This document shows positions 40,555 to 50,104 of a stretch of 64,000 bases of DNA, piece by piece. The notes beneath the pieces are model-generated. The model ran no database searches. It had not been told where the DNA came from and saw nothing but the letters and a program-made list of their open reading frames with translations. Where the stretch lies: contig JAFEKX020000001.1 in assembly GCA_016893485.2 (NCBI GenBank), positions 7,643,501 to 7,707,500 on the forward strand, read 5' to 3'. A program made the translations under genes and the position numbers. Positions within the stretch are counted from its first letter, which is position 1; each line of letters starts with the position of its first letter. Source of the DNA: Streptomyces sp. P3. GTDB lineage: Bacteria; Actinomycetota; Actinomycetes; Streptomycetales; Streptomycetaceae.

Positions 40555-41900
40555 CTACAGCCCGATGTCCCTGCGGCTCATGTCGTCCAGGGACTCGCGG
40601 CGGACCAGCACCCGCGCGATCCCGTCCGCCACCGCGACGACCGGCGGACGGCCGACGAGGTTGTAACCGGACGCCATCGACAAGTGATACGCCCCCGCCG
40701 CCGGTACGGCCAGCAGGTCCCCGGGGTGCACATCGCCGGGGAGCGCCACCTCGTCCGCGAGGACGTCGCCCGCCTCGCAGTGCCGGCCCACGACGGTCAC
40801 CAGGCGGGGCGACGCGGTCGCGGGGCAGCCGATCAGGCGGGGTGCGTAGCGCACGCCGTAGAGCGCGGGCCTCGGGTTGTCGCTCATGCCGCCGTCGACC
40901 GCGACGAACGTGCGGTCGCCGGTGCGCTTGACGGCCAGGACGCGGTAGACGGCGACCCCGGCGGGGCCGACGATCGCCCGGCCCGGTTCCAGGGTGAGCC
41001 GGGGCACGGGCAGGCCGGTGCGGGCGCAGCCGTCCTCCAGTTCGGCGCGGATCCGGCCCGCGAGGACCGGGATGTTCAGCTGCTCGTCGCCGGGGCGGTA
41101 GGCGATGGCGTGGCCGCCGCCGATGTCCAACTGCGGGAGGGTGATGCCGTGTTGGTCGCGGATGCGGGCCAACAGCCCGACCATGCGCCGGACCGCGGCG
41201 ACGTACGGCTTCGTGGTGGCGATCTGCGAGCCGATGTGGCAGTGCAGGCCCACGAGTTCGAGGTGCGGCTGGTCAGTATCCGGGTCACCGCGTGCTGCGC
41301 GGAGCCGTCGGTGATCGACAGGCCGAACTTCTGGTCGTCGGTCCCCGTGCGCACCTTGACGTGGGCGCCGGCCGCGACGCCGGGCACCACCCGCACCATC
41401 ACCTTCTGGCGGGTGCCGGCCGGGGTGATCGCGGCCAGCCGGGCGATCTCCGAGGTGCTGTCCACCACGATCCGGCCGACCCCGAGGCGCAGCGCGGCGC
41501 GCAGGTCCTCCGGGCTCTTGGCGTTGCCGTGCAGCACGATCCGCTCCGGCGGGAAACCGGTGGTGACCGCGAGCGCGAGTTCACCGGCCGAGCAGACGTC
41601 GAGGCCGAGCCCCTCCTCCTGCACCCAGTGGGCCATCGCCCGGCACAGGAACGCCTTGGCCGCGTAGACGACGTCGGCCTCCGGGAACGCCGTGCGGTAC
41701 GTACGGCAGCGCTCGCGGATCTCCTGCTCGTCGAGGACGTAGACCGGAGTGCCGAAACGGTCGGCGGCCTCGGCGAGGACCCCGCCGACGGTGAGGTCGC
41801 CGGTGGGGGCGGGGCGGGTGGAGCGGGGCCAGACGGCGAGGTCGTCGGCGTCCGCCGGGACCTGGGGCAGGACGTGCAGCGGGGCGTCCAGGATGGACAT
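40555..41900 (-). CDS. lysA: diaminopimelate decarboxylase
   Basis: About 448 residues. PLP-dependent group IV decarboxylase with the Schiff-base lysine in VYAAKAFLC, the GLDVCSAGELALA loop, LHGNAKSPEDLR, GLHCHIGSQ, GGGHAIAYRP and the C-terminal RHCEAGDVLADEV that contributes across the dimer. The reaction is meso-diaminopimelate to lysine. The frame changes at about 41270 between RILT and the LVGLHCHIG segment. It overlaps no neighbour; the SAV_915 protein ends 9 bp upstream, so the two are probably co-transcribed. It is not beside the usual thr genes, so it may be a second copy. Confidence 0.9.
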
Positions 41901-41909
41901 GGGGGCTCC

Positions 41910-42343
41910 TCAGCCGATCAGGAGGTTCAGGCAGGCGACGGCGGCGGCGGCGCCGGTCACCCGCAGGGCGCCGACGTGCTGGGGATGCCGGCGGCGCCAG
42001 AAGTTCGCCCGCTCCCGCACGGCGGCGGCCGTACGGTCGGCGGCCGGGGCCGAGAACTGCGGGTCGACGGTGAGGGCCGTCACGCCGAGCGGAGCGGCGA
42101 GGGCGCGCAGCGCGGGTGCGGAGAGCCGGATACTCGCCTGCTCGGGGCCCAGGGTGGCGGCGAGCCGTGCCGCCGAGGTGAAACCGACCGCCGTACGGCC
42201 GCCCAGCGGCGTACGGAAGAAGCGGGCCGTGCAGCCCGCGGGACCCGACCGGACCGGGACGTACAGAAGTCCGGCCGGGACCCGTTCGGAGGGCTCGGCG
42301 TCCCCGGTTCCTTGAGGCCCTCGGCGTGCTCGACTGGAGACAT
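41910..42343 (-). CDS. SAV_915-type conserved Streptomyces protein
   Basis: About 145 residues. In the true frame after about 42297 it reads LLYVPVRSGPAGCTARFFRT, then GGRTAVGFTSAARLAATLGP, then ALRALAAPLGVTALTVDPQF and ends ALRVTGAAAAVACLNLLIG. This is the SAV_915 family of unknown function. The ATG at 42343 follows aaggag. It lies directly upstream of lysA on the same strand (9-bp gap), suggesting an operon. Confidence 0.75.
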
Positions 42344-42375
42344 CGTGCGGCTCCTTGCGGAAGGTGATGTGCGGG

Positions 42376-42396
42376 GCCCGGCCGGTGCGGCCGGGC
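42376..42396 (-). terminator. hairpin downstream of the universal stress gene
   Basis: gcccggccg-gtg-cggccgggc is a perfect 9-bp stem with a 3-nt loop, about 105 bp beyond the stop of the leftward universal stress protein gene and before the SAV_915 start. Confidence 0.55.
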
Positions 42397-42500
42397 GCTC
42401 TTCGAAGCTATGCCCGCGGGGAGGGGTCCGGGTGCCGCTCTGACGGATGCTTGACGGGGAGCGTCCAGCCATGACGCCCTGCTGACGGGGGTACGACGGT

Positions 42501-43042
42501 TCAGCCGCCGCCCTCCGTCAGCTCCCGCGCGTCGAGCCGCAGCGAGATACGGCGGTGCAGGGAGGCCGGCTCGCTCTCCAGCGGCGACGGCGGCACCGTC
42601 AGCACCGGGCAGCCGGCGTGCGCGACGCAGTAGCGGGTGACGGACGGGAACAGGGCGCGGAGCGGGCCGCGCGGACCCGTGCCGATGACGAGGAGGTCGT
42701 CCGGGCGGTCTGCGGTCTCCACCAGCGCGCGGCCCGCCGTGCCCCGGACCACCAGGCCCTGGAACGGGACCCCGGGACCCGTCGCGCCGAACGCCGCGTC
42801 CAGTACGGCGAGGAGCCGGTCGGCCGCGTCGCGTCGGAGGCGGGCCACCGGAGGCGCCAACATCGAACGCCCGTGGGCCAGTTCACCGCCGGGCGGCTCC
42901 CAGGCGCTCCACCGGGCGGCTGGACAGCCAGCAGCTCCGCGTCCGTGCGGCGGGCCTCCCGCACCGCCCGGTGCAGCGCGGCCAGGCTGCCCGTCGACCC
43001 GCTCACTCCGACCACGGCACGTGCTCGCCCGCCACCGCTCAT
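42501..43042 (-). CDS. universal stress protein-family protein
   Basis: About 180 residues. N-terminal beta-strand and ATP-loop region is VVGVSGSTGSLAALHRAVRE; the C-terminal signature reads DDLLVIGTGPRGPLRALFPS then TRYCVAHAGCPVLTV, matching GxGxxG-x9-G(S/T) nucleotide-binding USPs closely. The frame changes at about 42915 between LLAVQPPGG and the EPPGGELAHG segment. ATG 43042 is preferred over the GTG at 43048 because the ribosome site spacing is better. Usually induced under stress; role here unknown. Confidence 0.78.
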
Positions 43043-43393
43043 CGTCACTCACCTCTCGGCGTACACAGTCGTCCGTGTCCCATCGAAGAGGGGAAGAGGG
43101 CGGACGGAGCGCGGTGTTGGCGCGCGTCTGACGCCGGAGGGTCGATTCCTGACGCGGCGATGACGCCGTGACGGCGTGTCGGCGGTGGCCGGAAATGGTT
43201 CCTCGCTCCGCGCCCCGCGACCCGCCCGCGTCAACGAAGTGGCCGTCCCTGGCAAAGCCCGGGGCAAGAATCTCCCCGGCGCCCGCACCCCGGGCCGCGA
43301 TGACCGTCTGGCAACGCACTGTTCACTCGGGGGCCGCCGGGAAGCGCCACTGTGCGGTCGTCGTCAGCTCAACTGCTCGCCAGGGAGGGCACC
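43043..43393. other. 350-bp divergent intergenic region
   Basis: Separates the universal stress gene from the Tat-exported phosphatase and must contain both promoters. I see no conserved operator and no coding signal. Confidence 0.35.
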
Positions 43394-45005
43394 ATGACCA
43401 CACAGACCGAGACACCCGACGGGTCCGCGCAGTCGTCCGAGGGAGTCAGCCGGCGTCACGCGCTGGGTCTCCTCGGTACGGCCGGCGCCGGCGCGGCCGT
43501 CACCCCCCTTGCTGGGAGCAGGCACGGCGCAGGCCCGCACCGCTCGCCGCCCCGGCCCTGCACCTCACCGCGGACTCCTCCGGCACATCCCCGGTCCAGG
43601 GCCTGCACCTCACCTTCGGCGCCGACCCGCGCACCCAGATGAACGTCTCCTGGATCACCGACAAACCGGTGACCAGACCCGCCGTCCGCTACGGCACCCT
43701 GGAGCACGGCTTCGGCTCCAAGGCCGATGCCCACACGGTCACTTACGTGGACGGCACCTCCAGCCGTACCGTCTACGTCCACCACGCCTCGCTGAAGCGC
43801 CTGTCGCCCGGCACCGACTACGTCTACATGGCCACCCACGAGGGCGCGACCCCGACAGCGGCACCTTCCGCACCGCGCCGCGCGGCCGGGCCCCCTTCAC
43901 CTTCACCAGCTTCGGCGACCAGTCCGCCCCGCAGGTCACCTGGGCGGGCGACGGCACCGTGGCGCTCGACGCGAACTCCACCCCGGCGACGAAGGACATC
44001 GTCACCGGCATCGAGCAGGTCGCCCCGCTCTTCCACCTCCTCAACGGCGACCTCTGCTACGCCAACCTGGACGTCGACCGGGTGCGCACCTGGAACAACT
44101 TCTTCACCAACAACACCCGTTCGGCCCGCTTCCGCCCCTGGATGCCGGCGGCCGGAAACCACGAGATCGAGAAGGCCAACGGCCCGATCGGACTCGGCGC
44201 GTACCAGACGTACTTCAACCTTCCCTCCACCGAGACCGACGCCGAACTCGCGGGCCTGTACTACGCGTTCACCGTCGGCTCGGTCCGCGTGATCGTGCTC
44301 CAGAACGACGACAACTGCCTCCAGGACGGCGGCGACGTCTACATCAACGGCTACTCCGGCGGACGCCAACTCGCATTCCTGGAAAAGGAGTTGAAGGCGG
44401 CCCGGGCCTCGCGCGACACCGACTGGATCGTCGTCGCCATGCACCAGGTGATGATCAGCTCCTCGGACGCCAACGGCGCCGACCTCGGCCTGCGCCAGAA
44501 GTACGGCCCCCTCTTCGACCGCTACGGCGTCGACCTGGTCCTGTGCGGCCACGAGCACAACTACGAGCGCTCGCTGGCCGTGCGCGGTGTCGTCACCGGC
44601 AGCGAGACGCTCACCCCGAACCCGGTCTCCACGGCCACCGACTCCATCGACACCGGTCTCGGCACCGTGCACATGATCCTCGGCGGCGGCGGTGTCTCCG
44701 GCACCACCAACCAGAGCTTCTTCAAGGACGGCACCGCCAAGGTCATCACCGCCGTGTCGTCGAGCCCCGGCTCCAACGGCAAGCGCACCTCCACCTACAC
44801 CAAGGAGGAGGCGATCTGGACCGGCGTCCGCGACACCGAACACCCCTATGGCTTCGCGGCGTTCACCGTCGACCCGGGCCGCCACGCCGGTGACACGACC
44901 CGCATGCACGTCACGTACTACAACGTGAACAAGCCGCACGGCGAGCTGTCGGTCTTCGAGACGTTCACGATCCACCGCAAGCGTTCGGACGGCCACAGCC
45001 GCTGA
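43394..45005 (+). CDS. Tat-exported purple acid phosphatase-like metallophosphoesterase
   Basis: The twin-arginine signal SRRHALGLLGTAGAGAAVTP precedes a fibronectin-like N-terminal domain (QGLHLTFGADPRTQMNVSWI, SLKRLSPGTDYVYMA). The calcineurin-like domain follows, with metal ligands in SFGDQSAPQ, NGDLCYANLD, PAAGNHE, VAMHQVM and VLCGHEHNYERS. About 535 residues. It releases phosphate from organic phosphates outside the cell. The frame changes at about 43510 (within the signal region) and about 43850 (before SGTFRTAPRG). ATG 43394 follows gggagggc. Confidence 0.88.
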
Positions 45006-45033
45006 TCCGGGCGGTCTTGTGGGTGCGTCCGCA

Positions 45034-45088
45034 CGCCGAAGGTCCCGCAGATCCACGTCGTTCCGGTGGACCTGCGGGACCTTCGGCG
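45034..45088. terminator. long convergent terminator hairpin
   Basis: A 23-bp stem with one mismatch (45034-45056 pairing with 45066-45088; cgccgaaggtcccgcag arm) and a 9-nt loop. It lies between the phosphatase stop (45005) and the convergent lipoprotein stop (45092) and can serve both. Confidence 0.88.
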
Positions 45089-45091
45089 TCT

Positions 45092-45661
45092 TCAGCCCGT
45101 CGTCGCGGACTTCTGTCCGGAGGGGGCGATGGCGTACCACTCGCCGTCCTTGCCCTGGCCGTTGACCTGTCCGGCCGCCGTGTCGCCGATGTACCGGTAC
45201 AACGGCCAGCCTGCGAGGGTGAGTTGCTTCAGGCCGCTCCGGTGGACCGTGCCGAGGAGGCTCTTCTCCACGCCCGACGTCTGGACGGAGTCCCGCACGA
45301 TGACCGGGATCCACGTCATCGTGCAGGCGCCCTTGCACGTCCACTTGGACGGGGACGGTTCGTCCTTGTCGAAGCGGTAGAGGGTCATGCCGTTGTTGTC
45401 CGTGACCACGTTGCCCAGGCCGTTCATCGCCCTGGCGGTCACGGCGGTGGTCGTGGTCCCGCTGTCGGAACCGGTGCCGGCCGCGGCGCTCGCACTCGCG
45501 CCCGTGCTCGGCGGTGAGGCCACCGGTGTCGAGATCGCGGGGTCCGACGCGGCCGGAGCGGCATTGTCGGTGCCGGTGCCGTTCGAGGAACCGCACGCCC
45601 CCAGCAACAGCGTGGAGGCGAGCCCTGCGACGAGGCTCAGGACGATGCGTCGCGGCTTCAA
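45092..45661 (-). CDS. lipoprotein with tandem YxxD-type (COG4315) repeats
   Basis: 189 residues. TTG 45661 gives KPRRIVLSLVAGLASTLLLG then ACGSS, a clear lipobox. A Ser/Thr/Ala-rich tether follows, then two copies of the COG4315 secreted module: GNVVTDNNGMTLYRFDKDEP with KWTCKGACTMTWIPV, and LGTVHRSGLKQLTLAGWPLY with RYIGDTAAGQVNGQG. The family is common in actinobacterial membranes and of unknown function. An alternative upstream ATG would add 28 residues ahead of the lipobox and is less likely. It is divergent from the sigma gene. Confidence 0.85.
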   Translation of the reverse strand: MKPRRIVLSLVAGLASTLLLGACGSSNGTGTDNAAPAASDPAISTPVASPPSTGASASAAAGTGSDSGTTTTAVTARAMNGLGNVVTDNNGMTLYRFDKDEPSPSKWTCKGACTMTWIPVIVRDSVQTSGVEKSLLGTVHRSGLKQLTLAGWPLYRYIGDTAAGQVNGQGKDGEWYAIAPSGQKSATTG

Positions 45662-45763
45662 GGAAGTGCCCTTCGTCGGGGTCGTGTCTGCTTGCTTCCT
45701 TAGTACGTCGGCAGGTCCCGGCCCTCTCAGCCCCGGATTCCACATGACGCACTCTTGACCCCC

Positions 45764-45784
45764 GATCCGGATGTAACCCGGATC
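45764..45784. promoter_or_regulatory. inverted repeat gatccgg-N7-ccggatc
   Basis: A perfect 7-bp inverted repeat lies between the divergent lipoprotein (start 45661) and sigma-factor (start 45866) genes, about 80 bp before the sigma start. The spacer contains atgtaac, resembling an ECF -35 element, which would fit autoregulation, but this is inference. Confidence 0.4.
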
Positions 45785-45865
45785 ACAGCCGCTAAGTGCA
45801 GCGCGCTACCGGGTCCAGGGCCTTTCTCTCTGTGTAAGGGGCTTGCCTGAACGGGGACGGTACGG

Positions 45866-46372
45866 ATGGAACAGAGTCGGGCCGAGGGGTTCGACGGGTT
45901 CGTGGCAGCCCGCTGGTCGGCGTTGTTCCATCTGGCCTGTCTGCTCGTGGGAGGTGACCGGCACCGCGCCGAGGACCTCCTCCAGGAGGCCATGGTCAAA
46001 CTCTGGTTCGCCTGGCCGAAGATCGGCGAGGAGGCACCGGAGCCGTATGTGCGCAGAATCCTCGCCCGGGCGGCGGCGCGTTCGGCGCGGCGGCGCTGGT
46101 GGGGCGAGCGCCCGGTCGAGCAACTGCCCGACCGGGCGGAGACCGGGGACGTGTCCGCCGTGGTCGCGGAGCGCTCGCGGCTGGAGGCGGCACTGGCCCA
46201 GCTGCCGCCCGCGCAACGGGCCGCCGTGGTCCTGCGCTACTACCAGGACCTGCCCGACAAGCAGGTCGCCGAAGTGCTGGGGTGTCCGGTCGGCACCGTC
46301 CGGTCCCATGCGTCGCGGGGCGTGGCGCGGCTGCGCCGGATCCTCGGCGACGTCATCGAGCCGGTGGGATGA
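45866..46372 (+). CDS. SigE-family extracytoplasmic-function RNA polymerase sigma factor
   Basis: 168 residues, intact. Region 2 is FVAARWSALFHLACLLVGGD to RAEDLLQEAMVKLWFAWPK; region 4 is ALAQLPPAQRAAVVLRYYQD then QVAEVLGCPVGTVRSHASRG. These are the standard ECF sigma domains; the FVAARWSAL start is that of the SigE family. It directs RNA polymerase to a stress-type promoter set. The next gene starts 10 bp later with a ribosome site (ggggagc), so the pair is co-transcribed. Confidence 0.9.
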   Translation: MEQSRAEGFDGFVAARWSALFHLACLLVGGDRHRAEDLLQEAMVKLWFAWPKIGEEAPEPYVRRILARAAARSARRRWWGERPVEQLPDRAETGDVSAVVAERSRLEAALAQLPPAQRAAVVLRYYQDLPDKQVAEVLGCPVGTVRSHASRGVARLRRILGDVIEPVG

Positions 46373-46382
46373 GGGGGAGCTG

Positions 46383-47088
46383 ATGGACCACTTCGACCAA
46401 GGCGATGAGTTCGACCGACGCGATCAGTTCGACCGAGGCGATCAGTTCGACCGACGTGATCAGTTCGGCCAAGGCGACCAGTTCGGCCGGGAAGATCACC
46501 TCGACCAGGGCGATCCCCACTCCCAGGGGGACCATTTCGGCCAAGGTGATCGCTTCGACCGCTTCGAGCGGGAGCTCGCGCGGATGATGCGCGACACCCA
46601 GGAGCCCACCCCTTCGAACCCCGGCACAAGACCCGGCTCCGCGACGGCGTACGGGCCAGGCGCCGCGCCCGTACGGCACAGAGGGCGGTCGGCTCCGCCC
46701 TGGCCGTCGCCGGGATCGGCCTCGGCTTCTTCCTGCTGCCGCACGACCGGGTGGACGACAGACCGCAGGCCCCGCTGCCCCGCCCCGCCCTGAGCCCGAC
46801 CCTCCCCGGCCCCACCCCGACCCCGACCCCGGACACCACCCCGAGCGGGACCACCAGTCCGACCCCACCCGCACCACCGCGCCGCCCACCACACCGACCA
46901 CGAACCCGGGCGGAGGCTCGTCCACCCCGTCCACGGACCCGGCCACGACCGGCCCGGCCGCGCCGCCGTCCGCCACGGGGACGGCCAACACGTCCACGGG
47001 ACACGGCACTTCGACGAACACGGCCACGGCACCCCCGGCGACCGAGTCGTCCGAGACGGTCGGTGTGGGGGCGACGAACACCGGATGA
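46383..47088 (+). CDS. membrane protein with N-terminal hexapeptide repeats, partner of the sigma factor
   Basis: The N-terminus has about ten hexapeptides of pattern D-x-F-[DG]-[QR]-[GR] (such as DQFDRG, DQFDRR, DQFGQG), then ERELARMMRDTQ. After a short basic linker comes one transmembrane helix (SALAVAGIGLGFFLLPHD), and an extracellular Pro/Thr-rich tail of about 110 residues ending ETVGVGATNTG. The frame changes at about 46612 (CCCC) and about 46880. The position after a SigE-family sigma gene suggests an anti-sigma or membrane-tether role, but no known anti-sigma motif is visible. Confidence 0.7.
46386..46565 (+). repeat. 18-bp in-frame repeat array (hexapeptides)
   Basis: About ten near-identical 18-bp units (gatcagttcgaccgacgc-like) encode the hexapeptide array in the sigma-factor partner. 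The first six units are most alike; the seventh and eighth are degenerate (DHLDQG, DPHSQG). Confidence 0.85.
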
Positions 47089-47207
47089 CCCGCCCCACCC
47101 CATAGGCCCCATCGGCCCGTAGGTCTCAGCCCGTACATCCTCGTTGCGACATCGCGCCCGCCGGCGATCCCGCATGCCCTGCGACGACTCACAGACCAGG
47201 ACAGAAC

Positions 47208-48453
47208 ATGAAATTGCCGACGAGCCAGATGAGCCAACTACCGCTCCGCACACCGGTGTCCGCCCACCAGCACGAGCCCGTCCTCGACGTGGTCGTCCCC
47301 GTGTACAACGAGGAGACGGACCTCGAACCGAGCGTACGGCGCCTGCACGCCCACCTGCTGGAGACGTTCCCGTACCCCTTCCGCATCACGGTCGCGGACA
47401 ACGCCAGCACGGACGCGACCCCGCGCATCGCCGCCCAACTGGCCTCCGAACTGTCCGAGTTGGGTGGCTGCGGCTCCCGAGAAGGGCCGGGGCCGGGCGC
47501 TGCACGCGGCCTGGTCCGGGTCACGCGCACCCGTCCTCGCCTACGTCGACGTCGACCTGTCGACCGACCTCGCGGCGCTCCTCCCGCTGGTCGCCCCGCT
47601 GATCTCCGGCCACTCCGACATCGCGATCGGCACCCGCCTGGCCCGTGGTTCCCGGGTGGTGCGCGGCCCCAAGCGGGAGGCCATCTCCCGTTGCTACAAC
47701 GCCCTGTTGAGGTCCACCCTCGCCGTCGGCTTCTCCGACGCGCAGTGCGGTTTCAAGGCGGTACGGCGTGATGTCGCCGAGCGGCTGCTGCCACTGGTGA
47801 AGGACTCGGGGTGGTTCTTCGACACCGAGCTGCTGGTGATCGCCGAACGGGCCGGACTGCGCATCCACGAAGTGCCGGTCGACTGGGTGGACGACCCCGA
47901 CAGCCGCGTCGACATCCTGTCCACGGCACTGGCCGACCTGCGCGGAATCGCCCGCATAGGGCGGGAGTTGGCGCGCGGCACCCTCCCGACGGCGGGACTG
48001 CGCCGGTCCGCCGCCGACGGTTCGCCCCCGGCCGGCCTGGCCGCCCAACTGCTGCGCTTCGCCGCCGTGGGCGCAGTCAGCTCGGTCGGCTACGTCCTGC
48101 TGTACGTGGCGTTGCGCCCGGTCGCGGGCGGTCAGGCCGCGAACGCGCTGGCGCTGCTGCTCTGCGCGCTCGCCAACACGGCCGCGAACCGCCGCCTGAC
48201 CTTCGGACTGCGCGGCCGCACCGGCGCCCTCCGCCACCAGGCCCAGGGCCTCCTGGTCTTCACGATCGGCCTCGCCCTCACCAGCGGCTCCCTGGCCCTC
48301 CTCCACCGCACGAACCCAACTCCCGCGCGCGGCACGGAAGTCGGGGTGCTGGTCGCGGCCAACCTCGCGGCGACTCTCGTACGGTTCCTGCTCTTCCGGG
48401 CCTGGGTGTTCCCGGCCGGGCGCCGCGACGAGACGGAGGCGACGACGACATGA
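47208..48453 (+). CDS. glycosyltransferase family 2 with C-terminal GtrA-like membrane domain
   Basis: Starts MKLPTSQMSQL; the GT2 fold shows LDVVVPVYNEETDL, ITVADNASTDATPRIAAQLA and the DxD site YVDVDLSTDLAALLPL, then AIGTRLARGSRVVRG and DAQCGFKAVRRDVAERLLPL. The last 130 residues form four transmembrane helices of GtrA type (LRFAAVGAVSSVGYVLLYVA). GT2-GtrA fusions transfer sugars from nucleotide donors to polyprenyl phosphate and flip or present them. The frame changes at about 47465. The stop overlaps the next ATG (atga), coupling it to the integral-membrane transferase. Confidence 0.85.
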
Positions 48454-49703
48454 GCGAGACGACGACGTTGACGCGCCCTGTCTCCGAGACCGCAACTGAC
48501 GTGTCCCGCACGGAGGTTGGCGACTTCCTGCGCCGCACGACCCGTCACTACGGCCCGGTGCTAGCGCTGTACGGCGTGCTGAAGCTGATCGGCTTCGCCG
48601 TCTTCATGTACCTCCTCGACTCCGACGGCGGCTTCCGGACGAAGAACCCGCGCTTCGGCGGCGGCGCCCACGTGTGGGACGTACTCGCGACGTGGGACGG
48701 CTGGTGGTACCAGCAGATCGCCGCGCACGGCTACGACCCCGCGCTCGTCCATGTCCCCGGCGCCACCGGCATGATCACCCTCGAAGGCAACTCGGCGGCC
48801 TTCTTCCCGCTCTACCCGGCGATGATGCGACTGGTCTCCGAGGTCACGGGCCTCGGGCTGTACGGCTCCGGGATGCTGGTCTCGGTCGTGGCGTCGTTCG
48901 CCGCGGCGCTCGGCATCCACGCGGTCACGGCGAGGTTCGGGGGCAGACGGGCCGGGTTCGCGGCGGCCGGTCTGTGGGCGGTGTGGCCCGGCTCCGGCAT
49001 GGAGTGGGCGGCGTACTCGGAATCCCTCTACATCGCCCTCGCGGTCTGGGCCTGCCATGCCGTCATGACCGACCGCTGGCTCACGGCGGGCGTCCTGACC
49101 TTCGCCGCCGGCCTGAACCGCCCCACGGCCGTCGCCCTCATCGCAGCCGTCACGGTCGCCGCGCTCCAGACGCTCCACCGCCGCCGGGACCCACGGCGAC
49201 CCCTGGTTCGCCATGCTGGTCGCACCGCTCGGCCTGACCGGCTACCTCCTCTGGGTCGGCAACCGCATGGGCAACCTGGCCGGTTACTTCGCCCTCCAGA
49301 AGGGCGCCTGGGGACACACCTTCGACTACGGCAAACAGACCGCCGACGTCTTCAGCTCCATGGCGGTCGGCCGCTTCGACTACCTCTTCGCGTTCCCCTT
49401 CGAGGACACCATCGCCGCGGCCACCGTCCTCCTGGCCGCACTCGTCCTTCCCTTCCTGATCCGCCTGCGCCCGCCGGCCGTCCTGATCGTCTACACCCTG
49501 CTCACCCTCGCCCTGGTCCTGGGCAGCCAACAGATCTTCGGCAACGTGTCCCGCTATCTGCTCCCGTGCTTCCCCCTCTTCATCCCGCCGGCGATGAGAC
49601 TGCGGACCGTCGGACTGCCCACGCTGTGCCTGGTGTTGGGGTCGCGGCGGTCGCGTCGGGGTCCTATGCGGGGTACGTGTTGTTCGAGGCGGGGGTTCCG
49701 TAG
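48450..49703 (+). CDS. integral-membrane glycosyltransferase (GT-C/PIG-V-like)
   Basis: About 417 residues with ten or more hydrophobic segments. The first luminal loop contains WDVLATWDGWWYQQIAAHGY, a WDxxWY pattern typical of PIG-V-type mannosyltransferases. Also seen: SAAFFPLYPAMMRLVSEVTG, WAVWPGSGMEWAAYSESLY and AAGLNRPTAVALIAA. It would use a polyprenyl-phosphate sugar made by the upstream GT2-GtrA protein. The frame changes at about 49193 and about 49638. The final product (cell-wall glycan, glycoprotein) is unknown. Confidence 0.8.
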   Translation: MSETTTLTRPVSETATDVSRTEVGDFLRRTTRHYGPVLALYGVLKLIGFAVFMYLLDSDGGFRTKNPRFGGGAHVWDVLATWDGWWYQQIAAHGYDPALVHVPGATGMITLEGNSAAFFPLYPAMMRLVSEVTGLGLYGSGMLVSVVASFAAALGIHAVTARFGGRRAGFAAAGLWAVWPGSGMEWAAYSESLYIALAVWACHAVMTDRWLTAGVLTFAAGLNRPTAVALIAAVTVAALQTLHRRRDPRRPLVRHAGRTARPDRLPPLGRQPHGQPGRLLRPPEGRLGTHLRLRQTDRRRLQLHGGRPLRLPLRVPLRGHHRRGHRPPGRTRPSLPDPPAPAGRPDRLHPAHPRPGPGQPTDLRQRVPLSAPVLPPLHPAGDETADRRTAHAVPGVGVAAVASGSYAGYVLFEAGVP

Positions 49704-49926
49704 GCGGTTCGTACGTGACGAGGGTGTCGAGCACGTCGCCGGGCGGTTCGTCGTAGTGGGACCAGGACCCCAAGTAGCCGCTCTCGGCTTCGAGGTAGAC
49801 CCCGGGGTGCAACGCGTAGGGAACCTCCGCCCCGAGCCGAACGGCCAAGTCCCTTACGACCGGCTGGATTTCGACTTTCACGGCGCGCTGCTCCCTGTTG
49901 GTCGGGCAGTGGGCGATGCCGCTCAC
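49664..49926 (-). CDS. small hypothetical protein
   Basis: A short leftward frame reads KVEIQPVVRDLAVRLGAEVP then YALHPGVYLEAESGYLGSWS and DEPPGDVLDTLVTYEP with strong GC-rich third positions, so it is probably coding. Start is ATG 49926 or GTG 49881. The 3' end is uncertain: in one frame it stops at 49664, overlapping the end of the membrane glycosyltransferase. Family not recognised. Confidence 0.45.
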
Positions 49927-49956
49927 GCACCGGGTCCCCGCGTTCGGCGGATGCGA

Positions 49957-50065
49957 TCACCCTGACATGCGGGCCTCGATGCCGTCGAGCAGGAAGCCGA
50001 GGCCCGTCCGGAAGGTGTGGTCGGCGTGGAGCCGGGCGGCATCGCGCACGACAGGCGGCCGGCAC
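49957..50065 (-). pseudogene. TetR-family regulator remnant (C-terminus only)
   Basis: The only coding-like stretch reads VRDAARLHADHTFRTGLGFL then LDGIEARMSG and stops at 49957, matching the C-terminal helix of TetR_C domains (FxxGLxxLLDGxxARL). There is no N-terminal HTH before the oxidoreductase gene at 50105. I infer a truncated gene. Confidence 0.6.
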
Positions 50066-50104
50066 GTCACCGGCCGCTCGTCAGTGGGCCTGGCTCCGGC
50101 GGGA

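Noticed and set aside
43824..45752. Long leftward frame opposite the Tat phosphatase
   Set aside because: Antisense shadow with no domain; it only becomes real in the lipoprotein part, which is in another frame.
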